Shown here piece by piece: positions 48,560-57,404 of a stretch of DNA of 64,000 nucleotides. The notes below the pieces were generated by a model. That model was not told the origin of the DNA. It did not search any database and worked only from the letters and a program-made list of their open reading frames with translations. A program made the position numbers and the translations under genes. The first letter of the stretch is position 1. Each line of letters begins with the position of its first letter. The stretch is from NCBI RefSeq assembly GCF_017696085.1, contig NZ_JAAORH010000003.1, forward strand, positions 372,001-436,000, written 5' to 3'. The DNA is from Prochlorococcus marinus XMU1410 (GTDB lineage: Bacteria; Cyanobacteriota; Cyanobacteriia; PCC-6307; Cyanobiaceae).

Positions 48560-49827
48560 CAACTTCTTAGTGATCTAGAACGTTTCAATATAGATAAAAC
48601 AAATCCAATAGATATAAAATTAGTCACCAATGACGTTCGACCATAGCTCATAAAAGGAAGGGGAATCCCTGTAACTGGTCCTAATCCAATAGTCATAAAT
48701 AAGTTAATAATTATTTGAAATAAAAAAGTTGAGGCTATTCCAACAACAATTAGAGATTCAAAGTTAGTCCTAGCGATTGTTGCAGTATTAATAAGTTTTT
48801 TAATTAAAAAAAAGAACAAAAATAAAACTAAAGCGCACCCCACGAATCCTAATTCTTCCCCTAAAGCACTGAATATAAAATCAGTATGTTGTTCAGGTAT
48901 AAATTGCAAATTAGTCAGCTTACCTTGAAGCAAACCAGTCCCAAATAATCCTCCAGAACCAATTGCAATTTGACTCTGTATCAAATGATATCCACCACCT
49001 AATGGATCTCTATTTGGATCTAAAAATAAAACTAATCTATCTTTTTGATATTCTTTTAAGCCATATTGCCAGAAAATTGGTGTAAATTTTGCTACAAATA
49101 AATGGAACGAAATAGCGAGAGCAGAAAAAATAATTTTCTTTTTTGAAGATCTATAAGCAAGATATCCTATAACTGGTATCCAGAAAATAAGAAAAGTTGG
49201 TAAGACTAGATACAATATAGATGTGATAATACAAAATACTAATATCAAAATCCACTCTATGGGCATTTGCGACCAATAGAGCATTACACCTGTCAAAACA
49301 ATTAAAACTAAAGAGGTACCTAAGTCCGGTTGAAAGAAAATTAATAACCAAGGAATAACCACTACTAATAAAGGCAATACTAAATCTCTTATTGTTAGAA
49401 TTATTTTTTTTTGGAGTACTAAAGCAAGAGTTAATACAGTACTTAGCTTCGCTACCTCAGAAGGCTGAAAAGAAAAGATTCCCAAGCTTAGCCATCTTTG
49501 AGCTCCAGAAACTGAAATCCCAAAAAAATAAATTAGTAACAAGGATATTAAAGTACACAAATAAAATGGAACCACATACTTTCTAATTCTCTCCATGGGT
49601 ATATAAGATATAAAAAATGCTAAAAAATAACCTAAAAAACCAGTTAGGATATGACCTAAATAGTTCGATACTAAAAGATCACCCTGAATACTTTTTATTA
49701 ATAAACCCGAAATAATGACTAAAAACAGGGGAATTATAAGTAGTGGAGAAAATAAAAAAACTCTATTAAAGTTGTCTTTTTTTTGTAAAAATCCTCTGTT
49801 ATTTAATAAAGAAATTCTCTTAAACAT
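48559..49827 (-). CDS. rodA: RodA/FtsW-type peptidoglycan polymerase
   Basis: A SEDS-family glycosyltransferase for wall elongation. The 422-residue protein has about ten membrane helices, the GAQRWLSLGIFSFQPSE loop with the essential Asp absent at the W-box as expected for this region, SQIAIGSGGLFGTGLLQG and FIFSALGEELGFVG, then PLPFMSYGRTSLVTNFISIG at the end. It lacks an FtsW-like long N-terminus, which favours RodA. ATG 49827 is chosen. TTG 49830 precedes it. It follows mrp by three bases. Confidence 0.86.
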   Translation of the reverse strand: MFKRISLLNNRGFLQKKDNFNRVFLFSPLLIIPLFLVIISGLLIKSIQGDLLVSNYLGHILTGFLGYFLAFFISYIPMERIRKYVVPFYLCTLISLLLIYFFGISVSGAQRWLSLGIFSFQPSEVAKLSTVLTLALVLQKKIILTIRDLVLPLLVVVIPWLLIFFQPDLGTSLVLIVLTGVMLYWSQMPIEWILILVFCIITSILYLVLPTFLIFWIPVIGYLAYRSSKKKIIFSALAISFHLFVAKFTPIFWQYGLKEYQKDRLVLFLDPNRDPLGGGYHLIQSQIAIGSGGLFGTGLLQGKLTNLQFIPEQHTDFIFSALGEELGFVGCALVLFLFFFLIKKLINTATIARTNFESLIVVGIASTFLFQIIINLFMTIGLGPVTGIPLPFMSYGRTSLVTNFISIGFVLSILKRSRSLRS

Positions 49828-49830
49828 CAA

Positions 49831-50901
49831 CTAGCTATTAATAAATTGATTCTTAATTAATTGAGCTAAATTACCAAATACAACAGAACTTTCTTTATTG
49901 GGCTGGCTTACTGAGATTGGTACACCTTTATTACTATCATCAACAAGAGGGATTTCAATAGGAATTTGAGCTAATAATGGTAAGTCATTTTCTTTAGCTA
50001 ATGTTTGTCCTCCACCTTTACCAAAAATTTCATATTTTTTACCTGGCATATCTGGAGGAATAAATACTGACATATTTTCTACAATTCCCAGTAAAGGTAC
50101 ACCGAGTTGTTTAAACATTGCTAATCCCCTCCTCGCATCTTGCAAAGATACTTGTTGAGGAGTAGTGACCACTACAGCCCCAGAAATAGGCACAGATTGA
50201 GAAAGGGATATTTGAGCGTCTCCTGTTCCTGGAGGCAAGTCAATAACCAAAAAATCAAGATTATTCCATTCAACTTGGTACAAAAATTGTCGGATAATAC
50301 TATTAAGCATTGGTCCTCTCCATATAACTGGCTGACCTTCTTCAATGAGGAAACCCATAGATACCAAAGAAATTCCATATTTATGTATTGGTATTAACCT
50401 TTGATCACTACCACTACCTTCTGTAACCTTTGGATTCTGTTCGGAAACTCCCATCATTGAGGGAGTATTAGGTCCATATATATCCGCATCCAGCAAACCA
50501 GTTTTTAAGCCTAATTTAGCTAGAGAACAAGCGAGATTAACTGCAATGGTACTTTTTCCAACTCCACCTTTACCGCTGCTAACAGCTATGATATGTCGAA
50601 TACCATCAATCTTCTGCAACTCAGGAGCATTATTTTGATTTTGAGATTCTGTTTTGGAAGGATTATTATCTATCTCTATTTGAACATCATCAATATCTTC
50701 AAAATCCAGTAGTAAACCTCTAACCTCTTGTACAATTCTATCTCTCTGAGAATTTGCAAACGATGGTAATGATAATGTTAGGATTACTCTCGGTATCGTT
50801 ACTCTTACATTTTTAATCCAACCTAATTCAATTACATTTTTCTGCGATCCAGCATCTAGAACTTTTCGTAAAACAAAATTCGCATCTTCTATTGTGGTCA
50901 T
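49831..50901 (-). CDS. mrp: Mrp/ApbC-family iron-sulfur cluster carrier
   Basis: A P-loop ATPase that carries or transfers Fe-S clusters. The 356-residue protein has an N-terminal DUF59-like domain (residues about 1-85) and the ATPase domain with the deviant Walker A SSGKGGVGKSTIAVNLA, TPQQVSLQDARRGLAMF and GIVENMSVF. The usual CxxC pair for the cluster is not obvious, since the VENMSVF...PDMPGKK region has no cysteine pair. It is the first gene of a likely mrp-rodA-kinase operon. Confidence 0.9.
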   Translation of the reverse strand: MTTIEDANFVLRKVLDAGSQKNVIELGWIKNVRVTIPRVILTLSLPSFANSQRDRIVQEVRGLLLDFEDIDDVQIEIDNNPSKTESQNQNNAPELQKIDGIRHIIAVSSGKGGVGKSTIAVNLACSLAKLGLKTGLLDADIYGPNTPSMMGVSEQNPKVTEGSGSDQRLIPIHKYGISLVSMGFLIEEGQPVIWRGPMLNSIIRQFLYQVEWNNLDFLVIDLPPGTGDAQISLSQSVPISGAVVVTTPQQVSLQDARRGLAMFKQLGVPLLGIVENMSVFIPPDMPGKKYEIFGKGGGQTLAKENDLPLLAQIPIEIPLVDDSNKGVPISVSQPNKESSVVFGNLAQLIKNQFINS

Positions 50902-51060
50902 TAAATTTTTAAATATTTTGACAAGATAGTCGACTGTTTAAAAGATTAAGAACTATGTCGAACTATCAAATAATAGGCAATAAGTACCCCCTAAGAGAAA
51001 TTATAAAGAGAAACTTATAATTAACCAAAAAAATTTTTTTCTTCAAGATTTACTAAATAC

Positions 51061-52089
51061 ATGTTGAAAGAACCTCCTAAAAACTCGAGAGAAAAAACTA
51101 AAAATCTCTTATTAACTCTACAAGACAAAATTTGTTCGGGACTTGAAAATGTAGATGGCAAAGGAAAATTTACAGAAGAATCCTGGCTAAGAGACGAAGG
51201 TGGCGGTGGAAGATCAAGAGTCTTGAAAAATGGTTCTATTTTTGAGCAAGCAGGTGTAAATTTCTCGGAAGTACAAGGAAAAGAATTACCTCAATCTATA
51301 ATCTCTCAAAGGCCCGAAGCGAAAGGTCATGAATGGTTTGCTACGGGAACTTCTATGGTTTTGCATCCTAAGAATCCCTATATTCCTACAGTTCATCTGA
51401 ATTATCGTTATTTCGAAGCTGGTCCTGTTTGGTGGTTTGGGGGAGGTGCAGACTTAACCCCTTTTTATCCTTATCTTTCTGATGTAAGGAATTTTCATAA
51501 TGAGCATAAAAAAGCTTGTGAGAAAGTTGATCAAGATTTACATAAAGTTTTCAAACCATGGTGTGATGAATATTTCTTCTTGAAGCATAGAAATGAATCT
51601 AGAGGAATAGGAGGTATTTTTTATGATTATCAAGATGGTTCAGGCAATATTTATAGAGGAAATAATCAAAATGGAGAAGCATCAAAAGCTTCACAAAATA
51701 TTGGCAGTTCTAATTTAAATTGGGATGATTTATTTTCTTTAGCGGAAAACTGTGGGCAGGCATTCCTCCCTTCATATTTGCCCATTGTTGAAAAAAGAGA
51801 TTCTCAAACATATTCATCGAAGGAAAGAGAATTCCAGCTATATCGAAGAGGTAGATATGTCGAATTCAATTTAGTTTGGGATAGAGGGACGATTTTTGGA
51901 CTACAAACAAATGGTAGAACCGAATCTATATTAATGTCCTTACCGCCTTTGGCCAGATGGGAATATGGATATAAAGCTAAAAATGGTTCTCGAGAGGAAT
52001 TTCTCACATCAATTTTTACAAAACCCCAAGATTGGTTAAATGATAAAGAGTTAGAAAAATTCTGTATAGAAAATAATATTTTTGATTAA
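51061..52089 (+). CDS. hemF: Oxygen-dependent coproporphyrinogen III oxidase
   Basis: Converts coproporphyrinogen III to protoporphyrinogen IX with O2, for heme and chlorophyll. The 342-residue protein has [20 protein letters not shown], then [37 protein letters not shown] and [24 protein letters not shown], all HemF hallmarks. ATG 51061 is used. Upstream (50902-51060) is AT-rich with no clear box. It converges with the CCB-like gene. Confidence 0.97.
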   Translation: MLKEPPKNSREKTKNLLLTLQDKICSGLENVDGKGKFTEESWLRDEGGGGRSRVLKNGSIFEQAGVNFSEVQGKELPQSIISQRPEAKGHEWFATGTSMVLHPKNPYIPTVHLNYRYFEAGPVWWFGGGADLTPFYPYLSDVRNFHNEHKKACEKVDQDLHKVFKPWCDEYFFLKHRNESRGIGGIFYDYQDGSGNIYRGNNQNGEASKASQNIGSSNLNWDDLFSLAENCGQAFLPSYLPIVEKRDSQTYSSKEREFQLYRRGRYVEFNLVWDRGTIFGLQTNGRTESILMSLPPLARWEYGYKAKNGSREEFLTSIFTKPQDWLNDKELEKFCIENNIFD

Positions 52090-52117
52090 TAATTATCGAA
52101 TAAAATTTTTAAGTATA

Positions 52118-52675
52118 TTAAATAGGTGTTTTAAATAAAGAACCGTCACTTTTCAATTGAAGTTTTTCTCCGAGTTCATTTTCTAAAGAGATTAATTCAT
52201 CCCTATGGGCTCTAAGTCTCATAAAAGTTGAATCATTTTCATTTTTGTTGATCAACCTTAATTCAAATTTCTCTTCTCTTGCTGATTTTTTAAAATAGAC
52301 AATTCCAGACAAAGGGCCACCAATTAATCCCAAAAGAATAGGCCACCAACCTAATTCAGGATATATTTGAATAATTACTAATCCCAAAGCACAAGAACCA
52401 AAACCACCAAGAAAACCTAAAAAAATTGCTAAAAATTTACTAGAAACAACTTGACCCTTGAATATTAAAATTCTTTGTTCAAAATCTCCTCCTGTTTGCT
52501 TCCATCCCCTCAAATTAAGCCATTCACATAAACCATTTAAAACCTTAATTGGCTGCTGAGAAGATGAAATCTCAACTATGGTTGTTCTATCTTTACTAGA
52601 AGCCCTAAGAAAAAAAAATAATCCTATAGCCAAGAGAATTGTCAGCAATAATGTTGAATTTAAGGAATATGACAT
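52118..52675 (-). CDS. CCB2/CCB4-like (DUF2930) membrane protein
   Basis: A 185-residue membrane protein: one N-terminal segment (about 8-22), a soluble stretch with VLNGLCEWLNLRGWKQTGGD, and two segments around FLAIFLGFLGGFGSCALGLVI and GWWPILLGLIGGPLSGIVYF, then a hydrophilic C-terminus. It looks like the cyanobacterial homologue of chloroplast CCB2/CCB4, which help attach heme ci to cytochrome b6. I recognise the pattern, but the assignment is not proven. Confidence 0.6.
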   Translation of the reverse strand: MSYSLNSTLLLTILLAIGLFFFLRASSKDRTTIVEISSSQQPIKVLNGLCEWLNLRGWKQTGGDFEQRILIFKGQVVSSKFLAIFLGFLGGFGSCALGLVIIQIYPELGWWPILLGLIGGPLSGIVYFKKSAREEKFELRLINKNENDSTFMRLRAHRDELISLENELGEKLQLKSDGSLFKTPI

Positions 52676-52838
52676 TAAATAATTTTTTCTAGTAACTTGA
52701 GAATAAAAATTAAAGTTACATCATATTATAATTTTCTAGAATTATTCTGTAAAATATTCCTATTAGATAAAAATTCTTAATTAAATAAAATCTTAAGTAA
52801 TATCCAAAACCTTAAATTTTTTTAAATACTTATTAAAA

Positions 52839-53474
52839 ATGACTATTGAAAATAAAAATATTGATCTTCTTTATAGCGATTTAACAGAAGATTTATACAA
52901 TCTTTATAAAAAATCATCCTACCTAGCTATTGACACTGAAGCAATGGGTTTAATTCATGGAAGAGATAGACTCTGTTTAGTACAAATATGCAATGAATTA
53001 AAAAGAACATCGTGTATAAAAATCGAACTTAATACATCTTCTGCGCCTCATTTAAAAAAACTTCTTGAAGATGAAAAAATTACTAAAATATTTCACTATG
53101 CAAGATTTGATGTAGCAGCTCTAAAATGCAATCTTGAAATTAATACAAAAAATATTTTTTGTACAAAAATTGCTAGTAAGTTGGCAAGAACCTATACAAA
53201 TAAACACGGTTTAAAGGATTTAATTAATGAATTGTTAGGTATAGAACTGGACAAAAGCTCGCAAAGTAGTGATTGGGGTAGCAACGAAGATTTAACAAAA
53301 GATCAATTAGATTATGCAGCAAATGATGTTAGATATTTAATTGAAGCTATGCATAAATTAAAAGTTATCTTAGAAAGAGAGAATAGATATGAATTAGCTC
53401 AAAAATGTTTCGAAACAGTTTCTGTACATGCTGATTTAGACATACTAAAATTCTCAAATATTTTTGAACATTAA
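52839..53474 (+). CDS. rnd: Ribonuclease D-type 3'-5' exonuclease
   Basis: A 211-residue DEDDy exonuclease. AIDTEAMGL (Asp/Glu), HYARFDVAAL (Asp), and DQLDYAANDVRYLIEA (Tyr/Asp) hold the catalytic residues. It lacks the C-terminal HRDC domains of E. coli RNase D (375 residues), so it is a compact catalytic-only form, which is common in cyanobacteria. Likely role is 3' processing of tRNA or other RNAs. ATG 52839 has no clear ribosome site. It converges with the 88-residue gene. Confidence 0.88.
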   Translation: MTIENKNIDLLYSDLTEDLYNLYKKSSYLAIDTEAMGLIHGRDRLCLVQICNELKRTSCIKIELNTSSAPHLKKLLEDEKITKIFHYARFDVAALKCNLEINTKNIFCTKIASKLARTYTNKHGLKDLINELLGIELDKSSQSSDWGSNEDLTKDQLDYAANDVRYLIEAMHKLKVILERENRYELAQKCFETVSVHADLDILKFSNIFEH

Positions 53475-53477
53475 GAA

Positions 53478-53744
53478 TCAATCTTCAGTTAAAAAATTAT
53501 CTTCACCATCAAGAGTTTCCATAAGCTTATCAAGTATTCTTGAAGAACTTAATTTATCTCCATCATTTTTTTCACAAATTTTTAAAACATTTTGCGCAAC
53601 TTGTATTTTTTCTTGAATAGTTTTCGAGCCTTCTTTTGCAATTTGAATTTCTACTTTCTTTTTAGCAGAAGATAAACTTATACTCATAAGTTTTGCAATC
53701 TCTGCACAAATTTTTAGATATTGCCGATCATTTATTGGATACAT
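53478..53744 (-). CDS. Conserved small hypothetical protein
   Basis: An 88-residue, highly charged and probably helical protein (IAKLMSISLSSAKKKVEIQI, KTIQEKIQVAQNVLKICEKN). I do not recognise a family. It ends with an acidic tail DGEDNFLTED. It is placed between rnd (convergent) and the LpxB-like gene. The coherent amino-acid use and its own ATG make it look real. Confidence 0.6.
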   Translation of the reverse strand: MYPINDRQYLKICAEIAKLMSISLSSAKKKVEIQIAKEGSKTIQEKIQVAQNVLKICEKNDGDKLSSSRILDKLMETLDGEDNFLTED

Positions 53745-53779
53745 AAAAGAATTAATAATTAATGAGCTAGTGCCATTTA

Positions 53780-55009
53780 CTAAGATAACAAATGAAGGTT
53801 TATGGCATCTACGATTTTCTTACTTGCTCCGGATTCCCCCATTCTTTTTTTTCCAATTTTTGCTTGTTCTAACCTATCAACTTTTCCTTTTAAAAGTAAA
53901 CTTAAACGTTTTAAAAGAATTTTTTTGTTTTTGCAAACTAAAACACTACCTCCCAATAATCTTGATTGCCTTTTTGCAAATGATTTTGTAAATTGTGGTC
54001 CAGGTCCCGGTAAAGAAAGAGATGGAATTCCAAGGCCAGCAATTTGCTCTGTAGCAGTTCCTGCATTAGACAAACCAACTTCTGCCATATTGGCCCATAA
54101 ATTGAATTTACCTTTTCCAATCACTACATATTGATCTTTCTTTTTCCATACTGAATCTTCATCAATAAGAAATTTAACTTTACTCTGTTTTATAAAACCA
54201 TATTTATTTAAATAATTTTGAATTTGAATCACATTCGCATTAATGCTCAAAGGCAAGAGTATTAATAAATCCTTTGATAAATCAAAATCTTGCAAACAAT
54301 TTAGAAAATTATCAAGATTTTTAAGAGCTTCAGGATATCTACTTCCAACTAATAAAATAATCCTTTTAAAAGAAATAATATTTGATATCTTATCGTTTGT
54401 TACATTGACAAAATCCATCATTGGATTACCTAAGTATTTTGCATCAATATTTTTTTTATACAAATTATTAGCTGTAATTTTATCTCTCATAATTAAATTT
54501 TTACATCTTGGAGATTTCATTAGAAAGATTTCCCATGGATCCCATTCAGAACCTTTCAACCTATGATAAAAATCGCTTAAATCCCAACCTGGCCCACTAC
54601 TCCAAGTATGATCACTTTTGGGGGTTCCAATAAAACTAAAGTCGCATTCTGAACTCCAAGCGTAGAGTAATGGCAAGAAATCGCCTACTGCGATAATTTT
54701 GCAGTTATTTTTTGACTTCTTTTTCACAAGTAGAAAATTTCTTAAATTATCGATTAAAAATCCTGCTAACAAATCAAGTACAAATCCCCTCAGGCTTTGA
54801 TTGCTAAAACCTCCACTAGGCAGCTCTTTTAAATATCCTATTTTACGAAAATTCTTTGATTTTATGGAATTAAATACATCTCCATTTCCTACTAACGGCA
54901 AAACTTCAATATTTTTATTTTTTATTTTTTTTAGTAATCTTTTTATTATCTCCGATGCGATTACATCTTCTCCATGACCATTGCATATAAATAATAGAGA
55001 ATGAGACAC
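53780..55009 (-). CDS. Lipid-A-disaccharide synthase-related glycosyltransferase
   Basis: A 409-residue protein of the cyanobacterial LpxB-like family. FICNGHGEDVIASEIIKRL starts the N-terminal Rossmann half. LLVGSRYPEALKNLDNFL and the C-terminal GNAGTATEQIAGLGIPSLSLPGPGPQ (VGLSNAGTAT here) resemble the UDP-sugar half of GT-B enzymes. The true product is unknown, as lipid A genes were not seen in this window. The frame is open upstream to 55198, but that part is the antisense of tRNA-Cys, so GTG 55009 is chosen. Role is an inference. Confidence 0.75.
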   Translation of the reverse strand: MSHSLLFICNGHGEDVIASEIIKRLLKKIKNKNIEVLPLVGNGDVFNSIKSKNFRKIGYLKELPSGGFSNQSLRGFVLDLLAGFLIDNLRNFLLVKKKSKNNCKIIAVGDFLPLLYAWSSECDFSFIGTPKSDHTWSSGPGWDLSDFYHRLKGSEWDPWEIFLMKSPRCKNLIMRDKITANNLYKKNIDAKYLGNPMMDFVNVTNDKISNIISFKRIILLVGSRYPEALKNLDNFLNCLQDFDLSKDLLILLPLSINANVIQIQNYLNKYGFIKQSKVKFLIDEDSVWKKKDQYVVIGKGKFNLWANMAEVGLSNAGTATEQIAGLGIPSLSLPGPGPQFTKSFAKRQSRLLGGSVLVCKNKKILLKRLSLLLKGKVDRLEQAKIGKKRMGESGASKKIVDAINLHLLS

Positions 55010-55051
55010 CTTACTGTTAAGATCATAAAAAGATTCAATCGAATCTTTTTC

Positions 55052-55122
55052 GGCGGCATGGCCAAGTGGTAAGGCAGAGGATTGCAAATCCTTTATCCCC
55101 AGTTCGAATCTGGGTGCCGCCT
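55052..55122 (+). tRNA. tRNA-Cys (GCA)
   Basis: A 71-nt tRNA: acceptor GGCGGCA/TGCCGCC with discriminator T, D arm GGCCAAGTGGTAAGGC, anticodon loop TTGCAAA (GCA), and T arm CAGTTCGAATCTG. No encoded CCA. It reads divergently from the LpxB-like gene, whose open frame it lies within in antisense. Confidence 0.97.
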
Positions 55123-55261
55123 TATTTAATTTTTTTACGTATTTAATTATGAAATTTTCTAAGAACTTCAATTTCAAATAAAGGGTATAAACTTTCAATT
55201 ACTTATTGATATACAGAAAAATAATATTTTCTTTATTTTTTTAAATAATACCTGATATCCA

Positions 55262-55291
55262 TTAATAAATAAAATTTAGTTAATTTATTAA
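55262..55291. repeat. AT-rich inverted repeat downstream of tRNA-Cys
   Basis: TTAATAAAT (55262-55270) and ATTTATTAA (55283-55291) are perfect 9-base arms around 12 bases. On the plus strand TTATTTTCATT follows. It could be a weak terminator, but being A/T only it might be chance. Confidence 0.35.
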
Positions 55292-55331
55292 TTATTTTCA
55301 TTAGATTATTTATGTGATAATTTGAATTATT

Positions 55332-55499
55332 CTAATAATCATTATCTGCTACACAGATTCCTAAACATCTAACGCCATTTGATGCAGTCCTTTTACAATG
55401 ATTACATAAAATGGGATCTTTCTCTGAAGTAAGGTTAATTTTTGAATTATTTTGCCCTTTAATACTTATTAACTCTTGTGTTGAATCAAATAGAGTCAT
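55332..55499 (-). CDS. Small cysteine-rich hypothetical protein
   Basis: A 55-residue protein (ATG 55499: MTLFDSTQEL). The second half has four cysteines in CNHCKRTASNGVRCLGIC, arranged like a small zinc-binding knuckle (C-x2-C and C-x3-C), then VADNDY. I recall similar short proteins in Prochlorococcus but no function. It overlaps the end of the next upstream gene by 14 bases (55486-55499), so the two may be translationally linked. A longer frame from 55544 is unlikely. Confidence 0.65.
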   Translation of the reverse strand: MTLFDSTQELISIKGQNNSKINLTSEKDPILCNHCKRTASNGVRCLGICVADNDY

Positions 55500-56130
55500 T
55501 CTTGGAATCGTCACCTGAATCGATACTAACAACAAGTGAAGCATTAGTGTTGGAAGAAGGTAAATCCATAATTTTTACAGTTTCTTTAGGCTCTTCAATA
55601 ACTTGATTTTCTTCAGTACTTTCATCAACTGCACAAGCTTCAAGAGCCTCTCGAAGTAGTGAATCAAAAGTTGCTCCTGGCAATCTATGTCTTGCAACCT
55701 CCAGAAAAGTTCTAGGTAACGATTCAGATGCAGCATCTCGCAAAGCAGGATTATTCTTTCTATGTTCTTGTTCTTCTTCTATTGATTTAATAAATCTCAG
55801 TGTGACATCTCTTTTGGTAGAAGCTTTTATCAGCGTATCGTTTTCCGGATTACTAACATTAGGTTCATTTTCAAGATCACTAAGTCTTTTTTCCAAACTA
55901 TTTAAAACTTCATTAGCTTCTTTACTAATATGCGCTAATTGACCATCGGACAAATTAGGTAAATCAGCGACAAAAACTTTCCCATGATCTCTTAGTGTCA
56001 AGAAAGTTGGCCTTGGTCCTTGAGCCTGTCTACCAATTGATTCGGAATTATTACCTATTGGTCTTTTTGGAGGTGTAGGACCAGCTGAACTACGTCTACG
56101 TGTAATTCTTTGATTATTTGCAAAGGGCAT
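55486..56130 (-). CDS. Conserved hypothetical protein
   Basis: A 214-residue soluble protein. The first 40 residues are basic and Pro/Arg-rich (RRRSSAGPTPPKRPIG). A coherent central part has TFLTLRDHGKVFVADLPNLSDGQLAHI and a helical stretch EANEVLNSLEKRLSDLENE (coiled-coil-like), then FLEVARHRLPGATFDSLLREAL. The tail is acidic. I do not recognise a family with known function. It is followed by the small Cys-rich gene with a 14-base overlap. Confidence 0.7.
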   Translation of the reverse strand: MPFANNQRITRRRSSAGPTPPKRPIGNNSESIGRQAQGPRPTFLTLRDHGKVFVADLPNLSDGQLAHISKEANEVLNSLEKRLSDLENEPNVSNPENDTLIKASTKRDVTLRFIKSIEEEQEHRKNNPALRDAASESLPRTFLEVARHRLPGATFDSLLREALEACAVDESTEENQVIEEPKETVKIMDLPSSNTNASLVVSIDSGDDSKNDSI

Positions 56131-56262
56131 TGAATAAAGGTTAAATCTTAATACTTAAACTTCCGATATAATTCGGTGGTAATTTTATTATATTACACCT
56201 AACTTTTTCATTTGGGTATAAAAAATAATTTTTTAAAACTCATTTAAAAAAGGTAAAAAAAT

Positions 56263-57306
56263 TTAAGTTAAAATTCCTGGCAAAAATTTACTAATTGTTG
56301 AATCAGTTTTTCTAACTATCTTTCCAATTTCCCAACTATCTATATCATGATCTTTACAGATACTTAATATCGCTTCCTTAAATTGTTTATCAATAATTAA
56401 ACAAAATCCCACTCCAAGATTGAAAGTATTCCAAAAATCTTTTTCGGGAATAGATCCTTTCTCTTTAAGGAATTTAAATAAAGTAGGTATTTGCCATGAA
56501 CTGGTATTGATATAAGGAATAAAATCAGAAGGAATACATCTTGGCAAATTTTCTGGAATTCCTCCTCCAGTTATATGAGACATTGCTTTAATTTCTATAT
56601 CTTCAGATAACATTTGGTTAATCACATTATTGTAAATTTTTGTAGGTTTCAATAACTCAGCATAAAAATTTAAGTGAGAAACTTTTTCAAATTCTTTATC
56701 TATTTGATTATTGTTTTGAATAATTTTTCTTACTAAACTAAAGCCGTTACTATGAACTCCATTACTTTTTAAGGCAATTATTAAGTCATTTTCAGATATT
56801 TTTTTACCATTAATAAGCTCATCCTCATCAACTATTCCAACACAAAATCCTGCAAGATCATACTTATTTTTTGAATAAAATCCAGGCATTTCAGCAGTTT
56901 CTCCGCCTAGTAATGAACAATTATTTTCTCCACATCCATGTGAAATTCCCTGAACAACCCTCAATAATTGTTTCTTATCAAGCTTACCGGTAGCAATATA
57001 ATCCAGAAAAAATAAAGGTTTTGCACCACTAGTAATGATATCGTTCATGCACATAGCAACTAAATCAATACCAACCTCAAAATGAAAGTTTTTACTTTGG
57101 GCTAATTCTAATTTTGTTCCAACACCATCAGTCCCTGAAACAAGAACTGGTTTTTTAAAACTATCGATAGGAATTCTAAACAAACCTCCGAACCCGCCAA
57201 TACCCTCAATCACATTAGATGTATGAGTTCCTTCAACTGCCTGTTTAATTTCGGAAACAAATTCTCGCCCAGCTTCTATATCAACACCTGATGTTTTGTA
57301 ATCCAT
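56263..57306 (-). CDS. purM: Phosphoribosylformylglycinamidine cyclo-ligase (AIR synthetase)
   Basis: Purine synthesis step five, ATP-dependent ring closure of FGAM to AIR. The 347-residue protein has VDIEAGREFVSEI, VSGTDGVGTKLELA, VAMCMNDIITSGAKPLFFLDYIATG and GGETAEMPGFY, and the C-terminal SHITGGGIPENLPR, all PurM signatures. It is divergent from panC-cmk with 98 bases between. Confidence 0.97.
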   Translation of the reverse strand: MDYKTSGVDIEAGREFVSEIKQAVEGTHTSNVIEGIGGFGGLFRIPIDSFKKPVLVSGTDGVGTKLELAQSKNFHFEVGIDLVAMCMNDIITSGAKPLFFLDYIATGKLDKKQLLRVVQGISHGCGENNCSLLGGETAEMPGFYSKNKYDLAGFCVGIVDEDELINGKKISENDLIIALKSNGVHSNGFSLVRKIIQNNNQIDKEFEKVSHLNFYAELLKPTKIYNNVINQMLSEDIEIKAMSHITGGGIPENLPRCIPSDFIPYINTSSWQIPTLFKFLKEKGSIPEKDFWNTFNLGVGFCLIIDKQFKEAILSICKDHDIDSWEIGKIVRKTDSTISKFLPGILT

Positions 57307-57404
57307 AAAATAAAAATGATAGACTTTCCCTATATAGATATTCCTCCTAAGATTGTTTTTGTCCAGTAATTATTTATCAAATAGATTTATTTTTTAAAAA
57401 CAAA

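Noticed and set aside
55010-55198. Extension of the LpxB-like protein upstream through APRFELGIKDLQSSALPLGHA
   Set aside because: Those residues are the antisense translation of tRNA-Cys (55052-55122), a well-known false protein. A GTG at 55009 starts just before the conserved part.
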